The notes beneath the pieces were generated by a model. The model had not been told where the DNA came from. It saw only the letters and a list, made by a program, of their open reading frames with translations, and searched no databases. Below, piece after piece: positions 32,346 to 42,760 of a DNA stretch of 64,000 bases (positions are counted from its first letter, which is position 1; every line of letters starts with the position of its first letter). Source of the DNA: Aquarana catesbeiana (lineage: Eukaryota > Chordata > Amphibia > Anura > Ranidae). The stretch is taken from contig NC_133328.1 of assembly GCF_042186555.1 (NCBI RefSeq), positions 353,385,328 through 353,449,327 on the forward strand, in the 5' to 3' direction. The position numbers were made by a program, and so were the translations under genes.

Positions 32346-33128
32346 AACTTTACATAAAAGAAGTAGTTTCACTACTTAACAAAGAATTTTCATTTTCAGA
32401 ATATAAAAAAAAGTAAGTATCAGGATACATTTTTGATTTGCAAATTTAGATTTGCCTAAATGTTATAATGTATATAATTTCCTACTAACAATTATAAACA
32501 ATAATTGATATAGAGTTGTACCTTATAATTTATAATTCCAAACAAAAAGAACAGCATTTTTAGATAGAGGTCAGATAGCTGAAACACCCCTGGTTTATCA
32601 AATATTTCCTGTACTTGGTGAGAAACATCTACGCCAGGGATTCTTCCCTCAGTTGTAGTTTTTATTTACAGGTACATTTTTAACTGCACGCATAGTTCAT
32701 GAAGAGTTCTAAATTATTGCGTTCAACAATATAGTTTTAGCTATGTGCTGTGTATGGTTTATTTTTAGAAAAAACGCACAGTCTTTGCTACCTAATGCTG
32801 CCCAAACTTGAAAGTGGCAACAGAGCATGGTACAGAACACAGTTGATGCAGGTATATAGTACTTATTTAACTATTTACTTGCAATAATATGCATGCAGAA
32901 GCATCAATGTACATAGCATTTACCCAACTTTATTTAAAGTTTACATCAGCGTGGCACAAATATCGATAATGGTATCAGTGCTGATACTAAGCATTTGCAC
33001 AAGTACTTGCACTTGTGCAAATGCTCCTATACTAAAACTGATACTTTATAGGTATAAGTAATTGGCATTGGTGAGTACTTGAGAAAAGGTATCAGTACTC
33101 ATACTCGGCCTTAAAAAACTGGTATTGG

Positions 33129-34201
33129 GGGCGTGGCCTGCTACAGCATGGAGTAGGACGTGGAAGACCCGAGCTCCGTCCAATACTCCTGAATCCGCAT
33201 TAATCCTGCCCATCAGTAGTCTCCTGCAGCAACCTGGCATACCTCCTGAGGTCCCTACCCATATACAGACCTGTTTCAGTGGTCCTCTGGTCGTACGGGA
33301 GTTCCGAGCGACACGGTGCTCCTCCGCGGCCGCAGCCGCAACTACAGGCCGCGGCTTCGGCCTAGTCGGTGCCGGCGGCCATCTTGCTCCACTCGGCCGT
33401 CTCATCTATACTCCTCCCCGGCCTCCCTGGCACCTGGAACTCCTGCCGTTCGTGGTCCCTGCCCAGCGGGCTTCCGATTAGGGGTCCAGGCAGAACGGTA
33501 CCCTTTTGTGCGGCGGCGCTCTTAAATCCAGGCCGCGGCTTCGGCCTGGTCCGGAGCTCCGGCGGCCATCTTGCTCCTCCCTGCCTCTCTGGAAGCGCTG
33601 TGTTCTGGCCCATCTGATGCCTGGTTCCTCCACCAAAAACCCATCCTACTGTGCCTGATCCTGACTGGGAGCCTGAACTGAACAGGACCCCCCCACACAG
33701 TGACAACCCCGGATCCGGCCGTGGTCTCTGCCTTGTCTCGGCGGCCATCTTGGTACTCCCTGCCTCTTTACCAGCACCACATCCTCCCTTCCTGGAATCT
33801 GCACCCAATACAGTGGATCTTTTAACCCACCTACCTCCCCCTGCAACTCCTCCAGGGACATCACAGTACTCAGATCTACAGAGGACCTCTGCATGCTCCA
33901 GGTGAGTGGCATCCACTTTGCTACTCTATATTGGACACTCCTGACCCCCCCATCTATCCTCTGCCTGATCTGAACCCCGGCTGATAATTCTAGTGCCCTT
34001 GCCCGCCAAAGCATTGTTCCTACCCAAACCTGCTGGGGGTACTTGGGCCCATTGGAGGTGAACGGGGACTCAAGACCTATCCTAGACGAATTGTGTGGTG
34101 ACTATCCTGCTGATCTTGACCTCCAAACTGCCACAGCTCACCCTTTATACCAACCCCGCAACCGCTCAGCGAGCTGCGTCTGCAGCCTCCTACTAACAGT
34201 C
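33129..34201 (+). promoter_or_regulatory. L1 5' UTR with three ~180-bp monomer-like units
   Basis: GC-rich. The motif GCGGCCATCTTG occurs at about 33375, 33562 and 33741, spaced 187 and 179 bp, each preceded by related sequence (GGCCGCGGCTTCGGCCT in the first two; CCGGATCCGGCCG in the third). GCCATCTTG is the core of a YY1 site. YY1 sites in the 5' UTR of mammalian L1s help position transcription start. Function here is inferred. Confidence 0.6.
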
Positions 34202-35062
34202 ATGGCCCCGATGAAACCCAAGACTGACGCAGCTGCCAAACTTGATAAGTACCGCCGACAGAATAAAGACAGCCTGGGGGAAGATGGCGACACCGCGTCG
34301 GGGGGGAGGGAGGTGGCGGGCGCAGACACGGATAGAGTGCTGGAAGCCATCTCTGCACTCCAGGCCGCCCTCACGACCAAGATTGAGGAGGTGAAGGTAG
34401 ATGTCTCCCTGGTCCGACAAGACCTGCATAAGCTTAAGGAGCGAGTTAAGACATCTGAGACCAGACTAGGAGAGGTGGAGGATGCGATCCCGCCATTACA
34501 GACTACCTCTGAACGCATGCAATACCAGATTAATCAACTCCTGGCAAAGCAGGATGACATGGAGAACAGGCTTCGTAGGTGCAACCTCCGCTTCATTGGC
34601 CTACCGGAGGGGACAGAGGGGAAAGACCCCACCACATTCCTGGAACAATTACTAATTACAACGTATGGCAGGGAGGCCTTTTCGCCCACGTTTGCTGTCA
34701 AAAGAGCACATCGTATGCCCGCTAGGCCACCACCACAGGGTGCTCCACCTCGAACATTTATCGCCAAATTGCTAAATTACAAAGACCGCGACGCAACGCT
34801 GTGCATGGCAAGGTTGAAGGGTAATATACCCATTGACAATGTCAAGGTAGCCATCTTCCCTGATTTCTCCACTGAAGTACAGAAGCGCAGACAAAACTTC
34901 ACCGAAGCCAAGAGGCACTTACGCATCAAAAATCTTAAATACTCAATGTTATTTCCCGCACGCCTTCGTGTGGAGGATGATGGCCGAGCCGTTTTCTTTG
35001 ACACCCCTGAAGATACCATCGCCTGGCTGGAGCGCCGAGATAACAGGAAAGAGAATGAATAA
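34202..35062 (+). CDS. L1 ORF1 protein (RNA-binding, coiled coil)
   Basis: 286 codons from the ATG at 34202 (MAPMKPKTD); the frame is open upstream to 34043 but that part reads like 5' UTR. Acidic N-terminus, long coiled coil (about 45-125: VLEAISALQAALTTKIEEV.., LHKLKERVKTSETRLGEVED, MQYQINQLLAKQDDMENRLR), then the RRM start RRCNLRFIGLPEGTEGKD, and the C-terminal domain (FPDFSTEVQKRRQNFTEAKRHL, YSMLFPARLRVEDDGRAVFF). L1 ORF1 proteins trimerise, coat the element RNA and act as nucleic acid chaperones. No lesion. Confidence 0.9.
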   Translation: MAPMKPKTDAAAKLDKYRRQNKDSLGEDGDTASGGREVAGADTDRVLEAISALQAALTTKIEEVKVDVSLVRQDLHKLKERVKTSETRLGEVEDAIPPLQTTSERMQYQINQLLAKQDDMENRLRRCNLRFIGLPEGTEGKDPTTFLEQLLITTYGREAFSPTFAVKRAHRMPARPPPQGAPPRTFIAKLLNYKDRDATLCMARLKGNIPIDNVKVAIFPDFSTEVQKRRQNFTEAKRHLRIKNLKYSMLFPARLRVEDDGRAVFFDTPEDTIAWLERRDNRKENE

Positions 35063-35738
35063 CCCAATACATACAGCACATACCCATGGATTGCGGCAGG
35101 GGACCGCATGCCTCTTTTCTTACAACATGGGAGACTTTGCTTTAAATACCTCAGGAGAAACTACATACTATCATTTATTATTTTGATGACCGGAGCCTCG
35201 GGTCAGTAATAGTCCTACAGAACATATGTATGGTGCAGCGTGACTTTGCCCCACGCACCTTTAGGGAAATCAGTCACCGAACCTGGAATGAAGCCGTTCA
35301 ACTACAATTACATTCATTTATCCATCCCAGAGAATACACGCCACTATTTTCTTTACGTATGATTTTGTGGGATATGTTTACCCCGGGTTCTAAAACCAAA
35401 CGGCTACTCTGGTTTTTTCTTTTTTTTCAGATGAAGCTGACTGTTTTTTCCCGGATTTCAATTTCAGTTTTGTTTGGGAAGTATGCCCGCACAGGTTGGG
35501 GTCAGTGCAGGGCTGGGAGGGAGAGGGGAGGGAAAATGTTTAAGTTACTTTTTAAAATGCAAGAAGTACTATGTTTACACTTTTCAATTCAATATAGTTT
35601 TTTGAATAATATTGAAAATTTGCCTCGGCTGCTATATTTTGTAGTACTGTACATACACGTGCATAATTCTTGTATAAAGTTACTGGTGAGACTCAGGATA
35701 CACACCTTAATACTGAAAATGATCTGTGAGAACTCCAT
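35063..35738 (+). other. L1 inter-ORF spacer
   Basis: 676 bp between ORF1 stop and ORF2 start, much longer than the ~60 bp in mammalian L1s. A 173-codon frame at 35230-35751 overlaps the ORF2 start but shows no domain. The T-rich tract at 35410-35430 is followed by CAG. How ORF2 is translated from here is not evident. Confidence 0.6.
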
Positions 35739-38700
35739 ATGGCGTCTATAAAATTCCTTACTTGGAATGTGAGGGGCTTGCGTGAACCGCTTAAGAGGTC
35801 GGCAACCTTCACATTCCTTAAAAAACAGAGGGCTGATGTAATAGCATTGGTGGAGACCCATATAGATGGCAAGCTACAGATGGCCCTACGTCGCCCCTGG
35901 GTAGGATGGGCATTCCATTCGACGTTTACATCCCATTCAAGAGGTGTATCTATTTTAATTGCAAAATCCATACACTTTGAGCTAGGAGAGATATGCATAG
36001 ACCCTCAGGGCAGATATGTTTTTATATCTGCTAAACTATACGGAGAACCCTTCCTAATTTTAGCTTTCTATGTCCCCCCTCCATTCTCTATTACTATAAT
36101 ACTAGAGGGTGTTTCCTTCATGGCAAGATACCCTACAGTGCAAGCAGTGTGGATAGGGGATTTTAATTCCACAATGAATGATGCCCTAGACAGACTTCGC
36201 CCACTGACACTAGCTGCAATGAGGACAAATGACACTAAACTACATAAAATAACCTCATCCATCCATCTAATTGATACATGGAGACATAAATTTCCGCATA
36301 CCAAGGCTTATTCATGTTTCTCCTCCACGCATAACTCGATGTCCCGAATAGATTTCATTCTGATATCTAAACAACTTTTACCTAGATTATTGACAGTGTC
36401 CTTTGGACCCAGGCTGTTGTCTGATCATAGCTTTTACTCAATTACTCTCAGCGTGCCCCTAGCCAAGCAGAAGCGGACCTGGCGCTTGAACCCATTTTGG
36501 TTGTCCCTGCTGCCAGAAGATGATATGCTTGAGGTGGAATGGACTCGGTTTTTTACGGACAATGAACATTCTGCTCCCGCGCCAGTAGTGTGGGATACGT
36601 TTAAGCTGCATGTCCGAGCTGTCCTGACCTCACGCATCAATCAGATTAAAACAAACTCCGCGGAAGCCTTAGATAAAGCAATCATAGAACTATCCTCTTC
36701 AGAACAAGCATATATAGCTGACCCATCCATAACAAATGCCAATACTCTTAAACTACAGACAAGAGTGGTGTCTCAGATACAATATGTAAAAGCCAAGCAG
36801 AAATTATTCTTCAATAGACAGCGGTGGTTCGAACATGGAGAAAAAGCAGGTAAATTGCTTTCATATCTTGTTCATAGTGAAGACAAACCCCCAATTGTAA
36901 TTACGCTTCATGATAAGGATAGACAGCCGATCACGGATCCTTTTGTCGTGTCCTCCAAGTTTAGAGATTTTTTTACAGAACTTTACACATCGACGGTCTC
37001 GGAGGACACGACGATAATGGATCACTTCTTGAGTAACATCATACTTCCGCAACTCTCAGAGAGTCAAGTCGAACTTCTTGAGGCACCTCTCACGGTGGAG
37101 GAAATAAAGTTTGCTATTGCAGACTTTACTAGGTCCAAATCTCCGGGGTCTGATGGTTTGCCCATTGAATTTTATGCACACTTTTCTGAGATACTTATAC
37201 CCAAACTGCTGTCTCTGTATAACACTATGTTCGAAACCTCAACACTACCTGCATCCATGAGAGAGGCCACGATAGTACTTATACCCAAACCAGGGAAAGA
37301 TTTAGGATACCCCGAGTCGTACCGCCCCATATCTTTACTCCAAGTAGATGTCAAAATATTAGCCAAAGTACTTTCCAAACGTCTAAACCAAGTAATACTA
37401 TCCCTTATACATGTAGATCGGTCAGGGTTTATGCCTGGCCGTAATACTTCCTTTAATTTAAGGAAGTTATTTATCAATCTCCAGGCCAAGCATGACAATG
37501 TGGGCACAAGAGTGATAGTAACATTAGATACAGCCAAGGCATTTGATTCGGTTGAATGGAGCTATCTCTGGAGATGCATGGAGGGATACGGATTTGGGCC
37601 CAAATTTATTAGATGGGTGCAACTGTCATATCAGCAACCAATTGCCCGAGCGGTGGCTAATGGCTGCCCCTCTCGGGAATTTGGCCTAAGCAGAGGTACG
37701 AGACAGGGATGTCCGCTCTCGCCTTTGCTGTATGCTCTGGCATCGGAACCCCTCGCCGTGTCCATCCGTACTAACCAGGAGATAATAGGATTGACATTCG
37801 GATCCCTTACCGAGAAAATTAGCCTATATGCAGATGACACTCTCCTTTACCTGGCAGACCCTGGCCTCTCTCTACACACAGCGCTTAACGTAATTGAGCA
37901 ATTTGGGACATTCTCGGGCTTGAGGATTAATTGGGGTAAATCACAGATATTACCAATTGACAGTTTTCCACCTACAGAATCACAGGCTAATTTACCCCTT
38001 CAACGGGTGGATATAATAAAATACCTTGGCGTTAAAATATCCAAGAATCCAGTAGACTATATTTCCTTGAATATTGAACCATTATTCTCCCTAATCAAAT
38101 CTAAGATCCAGGTCTGGTCCCGTCTCCCTCTAGGAGTATGGGGCAGAGTCAATTTAATAAAGATGGTACTACTGCCTAAGGTACTGTACGTTCTATGGCA
38201 CACTCCAGTATATCTACCCCTTAAGTATTTTAAACTATTGGAAACACTACTTAAACCATTTATATGGGGGAAATCTAGACACAAACTCTCATGGCAAATA
38301 CTTAAAAACTCAACGGACATGGGTGGAACAGCACTACCTGATTTTAACCATTACTATATAGCGTCACAGCTATCCCAACTATTTCACATTGACAAAACTG
38401 ACAAGGAACGTTTTCTCATTCTGCTGAGCCCCCGTTGGGTTCAGTATACTAGGGACCCAATAAACGGGATAGCGGTGGGTGTAGGGAACACACAGTCAAA
38501 AGATTATAGACATTCCTTGCTATATCATTATAGACGCATATGGGAATTAGCCTCTTCTAAACTAGAGACACCATCATTTAATGACTATACACCACTTTGG
38601 CACAATAACAAGCTGCAGGAACTTAATGGAGTCCAGAACTCAGACTTATGGGCTGCCAAGGGCATATACTATTTACACCATCTGTTCACAAATGGAACTT

Positions 38701-39497
38701 TTAAAACGTTTGAGGCACTTAAGATGGAGTTCCAGATTCCGAATCAGATGTTTTATTGTTATCTCCAGATCCGCCATGCGATCCAAACGCAGTTTTCAAG
38801 GGGTCTTCCTCAGCCCACTCCTAACCCTATTATAGCCATAGTCAAGGATACAGACTCAAAAAAACTAATTTCCTGTTTTTACAACATGCTATCCGCCCCT
38901 ACCTCCGCAAAATTAGCTTACGCGTTGAAACCAAGATGGGAAAGGGAGGTTGGGAGGATGGAGGATGAGGAGTGGGAGGAGGCCCTGGAGACATGCAAGT
39001 TGGTTTCACCCAAACTTTCAGACAGACTGTCCCAAATTTATATACTTCATCGTGCATACCTCACTCCTCTTAGGGTAGCTAGATATAAAAGAAGTCAATC
39101 CATCACATGTCCAATGTGTGGAACTGAAACAGGCACATTCTTTCACCTTATATGGTCTTGTCAAAAGATACAAGATTACTGGAAACAAATAGTTGCCTTC
39201 TTGCATGACGACATGGGGTCCCCATTAACTCTTGACCCAAAGCAATGCCTACTGGGGATTTTTCCAGATGTACTAGATAAATTTACAATGATATTCCTAC
39301 ATGAAACTTTATTTTCGGCTAGGAAAATTATCGCCAGACAATGGATGAGATCCGAACCCCCTCAATTGGTGGACTGGAAAAGAGACATTAACACAACCCT
39401 TCCATATAAAAAATTCCTCTATATTAACAGAGGTTGTCCAAACAAGTATAACAGAATATGGGATAGATGGTTACAAGAGTCTACGACATGCACATAA
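35739..39497 (+). CDS. L1 ORF2 protein (APE endonuclease and reverse transcriptase), intact
   Basis: 1252 codons, uninterrupted. Endonuclease: N10 in LTWNVRG, E39 in LVETH, D141 in WIGDFNS, D229-H230 in LLSDHS. RT from about residue 450: SKSPGSDGLPIEFY, VLIPKPGKD, YRPISLLQVD, RSGFMPGRNTSFNLR, LDTAKAFDSVEW, GTRQGCPLSPLLY, catalytic YADD at 697-700, then thumb and C-terminal region, and a CCHC-type CPMCGTETGTFFHLIWSC near 1124-1141. The enzyme nicks the target and copies the element RNA in place. Start chosen at MASIKFLTWN, the normal beginning for the family. No missing catalytic residue seen. Confidence 0.96.
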   Translation: MASIKFLTWNVRGLREPLKRSATFTFLKKQRADVIALVETHIDGKLQMALRRPWVGWAFHSTFTSHSRGVSILIAKSIHFELGEICIDPQGRYVFISAKLYGEPFLILAFYVPPPFSITIILEGVSFMARYPTVQAVWIGDFNSTMNDALDRLRPLTLAAMRTNDTKLHKITSSIHLIDTWRHKFPHTKAYSCFSSTHNSMSRIDFILISKQLLPRLLTVSFGPRLLSDHSFYSITLSVPLAKQKRTWRLNPFWLSLLPEDDMLEVEWTRFFTDNEHSAPAPVVWDTFKLHVRAVLTSRINQIKTNSAEALDKAIIELSSSEQAYIADPSITNANTLKLQTRVVSQIQYVKAKQKLFFNRQRWFEHGEKAGKLLSYLVHSEDKPPIVITLHDKDRQPITDPFVVSSKFRDFFTELYTSTVSEDTTIMDHFLSNIILPQLSESQVELLEAPLTVEEIKFAIADFTRSKSPGSDGLPIEFYAHFSEILIPKLLSLYNTMFETSTLPASMREATIVLIPKPGKDLGYPESYRPISLLQVDVKILAKVLSKRLNQVILSLIHVDRSGFMPGRNTSFNLRKLFINLQAKHDNVGTRVIVTLDTAKAFDSVEWSYLWRCMEGYGFGPKFIRWVQLSYQQPIARAVANGCPSREFGLSRGTRQGCPLSPLLYALASEPLAVSIRTNQEIIGLTFGSLTEKISLYADDTLLYLADPGLSLHTALNVIEQFGTFSGLRINWGKSQILPIDSFPPTESQANLPLQRVDIIKYLGVKISKNPVDYISLNIEPLFSLIKSKIQVWSRLPLGVWGRVNLIKMVLLPKVLYVLWHTPVYLPLKYFKLLETLLKPFIWGKSRHKLSWQILKNSTDMGGTALPDFNHYYIASQLSQLFHIDKTDKERFLILLSPRWVQYTRDPINGIAVGVGNTQSKDYRHSLLYHYRRIWELASSKLETPSFNDYTPLWHNNKLQELNGVQNSDLWAAKGIYYLHHLFTNGTFKTFEALKMEFQIPNQMFYCYLQIRHAIQTQFSRGLPQPTPNPIIAIVKDTDSKKLISCFYNMLSAPTSAKLAYALKPRWEREVGRMEDEEWEEALETCKLVSPKLSDRLSQIYILHRAYLTPLRVARYKRSQSITCPMCGTETGTFFHLIWSCQKIQDYWKQIVAFLHDDMGSPLTLDPKQCLLGIFPDVLDKFTMIFLHETLFSARKIIARQWMRSEPPQLVDWKRDINTTLPYKKFLYINRGCPNKYNRIWDRWLQESTTCT

Positions 39498-39735
39498 ATG
39501 GTGCTTATCCTGATACTTACTAAATATGAGTGTGGAAGTGTACGGATTATATATGAACCTAAAGTACTAACTACAGGATAGAAATGTATGTGTATGTATC
39601 ATGTTCCTTGAGTACGGAATATCTTCTGTAAGATGTTAAACATGTGTACCAATGCTTTTCATGTATTATGTACAATCTTGCAAATAAAAAGTTTGTTATA
39701 ACGTAAAAAAAAAAAACTGGTATTGGTGCATCCCG

Positions 39736-41130
39736 AGTTCACCAAGACGCAAAAGCAGATTGCCAACTTTCTAACAGACAGGAAGCAGCAGTTGAGAAAA
39801 AATACCCAACACCCAGTCAGTTTGTACTGACAATACTCCTTAAGAATGTGTGCTCTCTTCACTACTCTTTTCTCTTTATGCCAATGGCTGCACCTCAGGG
39901 AATTCATCTGTTAGGGCGAGAAAATATGTACATGGCATATCTGTCATATCTGGTCTCATCCAAGTCAGCATATAGGCATAAAGTAGGACTGCTGGCCCTG
40001 AATTTTATTAATCAACCGCGCTGGCTAGAGCTAGTTCCTGGGGGAGTCTTCCACATTTTCACCACTTTTACTGTGAAGAAGCCCTTTCATATGTGGGGAT
40101 TAATGCAAAGAGTACCCTCTTGTTCTTTGCAATGACTTTAAAGTTAATAACTTTGCACCAAGTTCACTATATGAACTATTTGTGTATTAATTTAATTTTA
40201 GAAGAAAGATGAAACAGGCTTTATAAATGAATTAATTACCTCCTCAGCATGCAGTGGCTGAATTGGACAGCCGCTTTGGCCAAATCTTAGCTTTGTCATA
40301 GAGCACCTATTTATGGGACCTAATATCCCACTGTCTCCACTCCAATCACTGCTGCCTCTGCCTATAGACCAGTGTGCTCAAAACAACCACACACAAAATA
40401 AAATAAAAACAAAAGGCAATAATGATAAGTAAAAAAAAAAAAGAAAAAAGGACATGTAAAGATTTTAATGTCAAACTGCACAGAACCCAACATGTTGCTG
40501 AGACAAATAGCTGTTCTAAAAATTATTTCTGAGGCTTAGTAAATATCTGTGAGCACACCACAAATGCAACCACAACTGCAATTCAGATAAATAAAGCACA
40601 GTTTGTTAACTAATCTCTCCCTACATTGCGAGTCTCTCACTCACTGCAGCAGCTCTAGCACTCCACTCACTACAGCAGCTCCTACATAGTGATACTATGC
40701 CAGGTTTCAGCCCCCATTTCATAGTAAGAGGCTGGGCTATCAAGTTTTTCTCCTTTATTGGCTGCTGTGAAGTTGTTGATAAGACTTAAAGGCTGTGCAG
40801 GCCATTGTGGGTAAGTATCAAGACTTGCATAATGCAAATTCCAATTGCAGCTGAAAATGAATGTGATGCATGCAATTTGATGTATATTACCCAGAGGAAA
40901 TAGACTAATCCATGCTGGAAAAAAGTGGTGGATAAAGATGCTACATGATCTGTAGTGGAGTCTGGGTAACATACTCCCTTACTTCATTTGCACTTTAAAG
41001 AGTACCTGATTCAGGAAATATACAGTGAGATTTAAGGGGGATAACAGAGGCTTTCAGGAAATGTACCGAAACTGTCAAGTTCTGTGAAGAAAGCAGTGAG
41101 ATAATAGGAAATTGGAGTGTAGTCACACAA
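39736..41130. other. Interval without recognisable genes
   Basis: No supported coding sequence. Weak frames at 39848-40135 and 40682-40972 have no domain. An A-rich tract is at 40430-40446 and two CAGCAGCTC.. repeats lie at 40645-40682. It could be old repeat debris or unique intergenic DNA. Confidence 0.45.
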
Positions 41131-41200
41131 GGGTTGATTTACTAAAGCTGGAGAGTACACAATCTGGTGAAGCTGTGCATGATAGCCAATCAGCTTCTTA
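41131..41200. mobile_element. Left part of a GATTTACTAAA-type MITE, cut by Harbinger copy 3
   Basis: GGGTTGATTTACTAAAGCTG ... AGCCAATCAGCTTC matches the left part of the MITE at 54093 (GGGGGAGATTTACTAAAC...AGCCAATCAGCTTC). The sequence stops at TTA|TGCCGCG where Harbinger copy 3 begins. The right half is not visible in the window. Confidence 0.7.
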
Positions 41201-41848
41201 TGCCGCGTACACACGAGTGGACTTTACGGCAGACTTGGTCCGGCGTACTGGATTTCGTCGGACAATTCGATCGTGTGTGGGCTCCAGCGGACTTTGTTTG
41301 CTCCAAAGTTGGACGGACTTAGATTTGAAACAAGTTTTAAATCTATCCGACGGACTCTTCTTTCTAGCGGACAAACCGGTCATCTGTGTGCTAGTCCGAC
41401 GAACTCAAACTGATGCATGCTCTGAAGCAATTACAAGACCTAAGCGCTCGGTCTGGTAAAACTAGCCTTCATATTGAAGCTAGCACATTCCTCTTCTGTG
41501 ATCTTTTAATACAGCGCTTTTTTTTTAATTTATAATGCGAGAGGAATGAAGTTGTTTTTCTGCTTTATATTCACACAGAGTTCTCACAAACTACTTTCTT
41601 CATGATTTATCCTCATGCCATGACTAATATGATATTTGTAAAAAGCCAGATCTCCATAAATAAAAACTTTTAAATTAGATTTTGGACTCATCTTTATTTT
41701 TTTTATTGATTTCAGCACTATTTTACAATGTGTGCTAAATTATACCCACATTTTTTTTTTTTTGTGTGGATTTTCAAGTTACCACAATAACCTTAATATT
41801 TTGTGTTGTTTTAATGAACCTTAATGAGGTTGGTGTCCCTTGTTAATT

Positions 41849-42146
41849 AGACATAGGGGGGGTGTATTTTCCAAAGGCAAATTCATTTTTTACTACAAGT
41901 GCAAATTCTACTTGGAATTGCACAGAAAGAGCATTTTGAAGTGCCTTCGCTGTGGATCCGAGGGGCACATGCAAGGAACCCCCCCAAAAAAACAAAAACT
42001 TTTTATTGCACATGATTGTATGTTAAAATCAGCAGAGCTTCATTTCATTTCAGCTCTTCCCCTCAGATTTACAGCGACTGCACTTCCAACAAGTGCACTT
42101 GCTGTGCAATTTCTAAAGTGAACTTTTCACTAGTACTTTTGACTTG
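41849..42146. repeat. Degenerate fold-back repeat
   Basis: ACTACAAGTGCAAATTC near 41897 is loosely mirrored by CACTTCCAACAAGTGCACTT and TTTCTAAAGTGAACTTTTCA near 42078-42130. Related to the small hairpin at 11863-11972 in copy 2. No coding sequence. Confidence 0.4.
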
Positions 42147-42186
42147 ATATTATAAATGATTTAGCCTTTTGTCAAAAACACACATA

Positions 42187-42469
42187 GGGGTTGATTTACT
42201 AAAGGGAAAAAGACTGTGCACTTTGCAGTTGCCCTCTGCAAGAGCAGTTGCTCCAGAGCTTAGTAAATGAGCAGAAGCTCTGCTGACTTCCATCATCCAA
42301 TCATGTGCAAGCAAAAATGCTGTTTTTCGAATTTTCCTTGCACAGGATTGGGTACTCTTTGCAAAGTCAAGCCTTACCTCATTTCTGAAGCTCTGGAGCA
42401 ATTGCACTTGCAGAGGGCAACTGCCCTCTGCAAAGTGCACAGTCTATTTGCTTTTCTTAAATCAACCCC
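42187..42469. mobile_element. Fold-back MITE (283 bp) within Harbinger copy 3
   Basis: GGGGTTGATTTACTAAAGGG at the left and TTTTCTTAAATCAACCCC at the right, with ATA on both sides (42184-42186, 42470-42472). Long internal inverted arms (TGTGCACTTTGCAGTTGCCC against GGCAACTGCCCTCTGCAAAG). A 3-bp duplication and this end type suggest a Harbinger-like MITE, but the superfamily is not certain. Confidence 0.8.
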
Positions 42470-42582
42470 ATAGTCTTTTTGACCTGTACCTGCCTACTCC
42501 CAAACAAAATGGCGTTTTTGAATAAAAACACATAGTCAATAATGTAAGGTAACAAAAAAATCCATTTATTTTGTTAAAAAAA

Positions 42583-42760
42583 AATTAGGAAGGCAACACT
42601 TGAGAATCTGTGAAGCCTTTCGTCCCCCAGGGTATCTTGCGACTAGGGAGCACAGGGAGCACAGTCAGACCAGACAGAAACCAGGCAATCACTTTCGAGT
42701 CTTCCGTGGAGCCTTCCCTGCACGCTTCTCTGCAGCCTTCCCTCCACACTTCTCTGCAGA
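42583..42760 (+). repeat. Inverted copy of the MADF exon in the 3' UTR (copy 3)
   Basis: On the plus strand AGGAAGGCAACACTTGAGAA, TCTGTGAAG..CGTCCCCCAGG, GTATCTTGCGA and GACCAGACAGAAACC, CAATCACTTTCGAG match the sense MADF exon read on the minus strand from 43880 to 44125, with two internal deletions. CAATCACTTTC is private to copy 3, being shared by its two arms but not by copies 1 and 2. TTTATT at 42565-42570 is the likely minus-strand poly(A) signal just past the arm. Confidence 0.82.

Larger units (their letters stand above)
28411..32350 (-). mobile_element. L2-type LINE, nearly full length
   Basis: Minus-strand element. The 3' end carries the L2-like tail (TTTATATAGCGCC...GCGCAGCACTTTACAA, read on the plus strand at 28429-28470) followed by an ATT/TAATAA repeat (28409-28425). 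Coding runs from about 31888 to 28834: APE endonuclease then reverse transcriptase, in one protein apart from a frameshift near 30555 and a TAA at 30088-30090. Upstream (31890-32350) is a block of short direct repeats that may be its 5' UTR. Confidence 0.82.
33129..39710 (+). mobile_element. Full-length L1 LINE with both ORFs open
   Basis: Flanked by a perfect 16-bp target duplication, AAAAAACTGGTATTGG at 33113-33128 and 39711-39726. Starts GGGCGTGGCCTG, 1.07-kb GC-rich 5' UTR, ORF1 (34202-35062), a 676-bp spacer, ORF2 (35739-39497), short 3' UTR with AATAAA at 39682, and a poly(A) of about 12-18. Intact ORFs and an unchanged duplication point to a recent insertion that may still be able to move (inference). 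Confidence 0.93.
32945..39735. mobile_element. Old hAT-like non-autonomous copy, split by the L1 insertion
   Basis: Left part 32945-33128 (GGTATCAGTGCTGATACTAAGC, CAAGTACTTGCACTTG, GGTGAGTACTTGAGAAAAGG, ACTCGGCCTTAAAAAACTGG) and right part 39711-39735 (GGTATTGGTGCATCCC) correspond, in order, to the two ends of the hAT copy at 50496-51436. The L1 landed in the A-rich segment before the right end. The internal part of the hAT copy is shorter than in the other copy. Confidence 0.7.

Noticed and set aside
33362..34014. Long minus-strand frames of 184 and 122 codons
   Set aside because: They are antisense to the GC-rich L1 5' UTR and have no recognisable domain.
35230..35751. 173-codon frame in the L1 inter-ORF spacer
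   Set aside because: No similarity that I recognise, and it overlaps the ORF2 start; more likely chance than a third L1 ORF, though conservation in other copies would change this.
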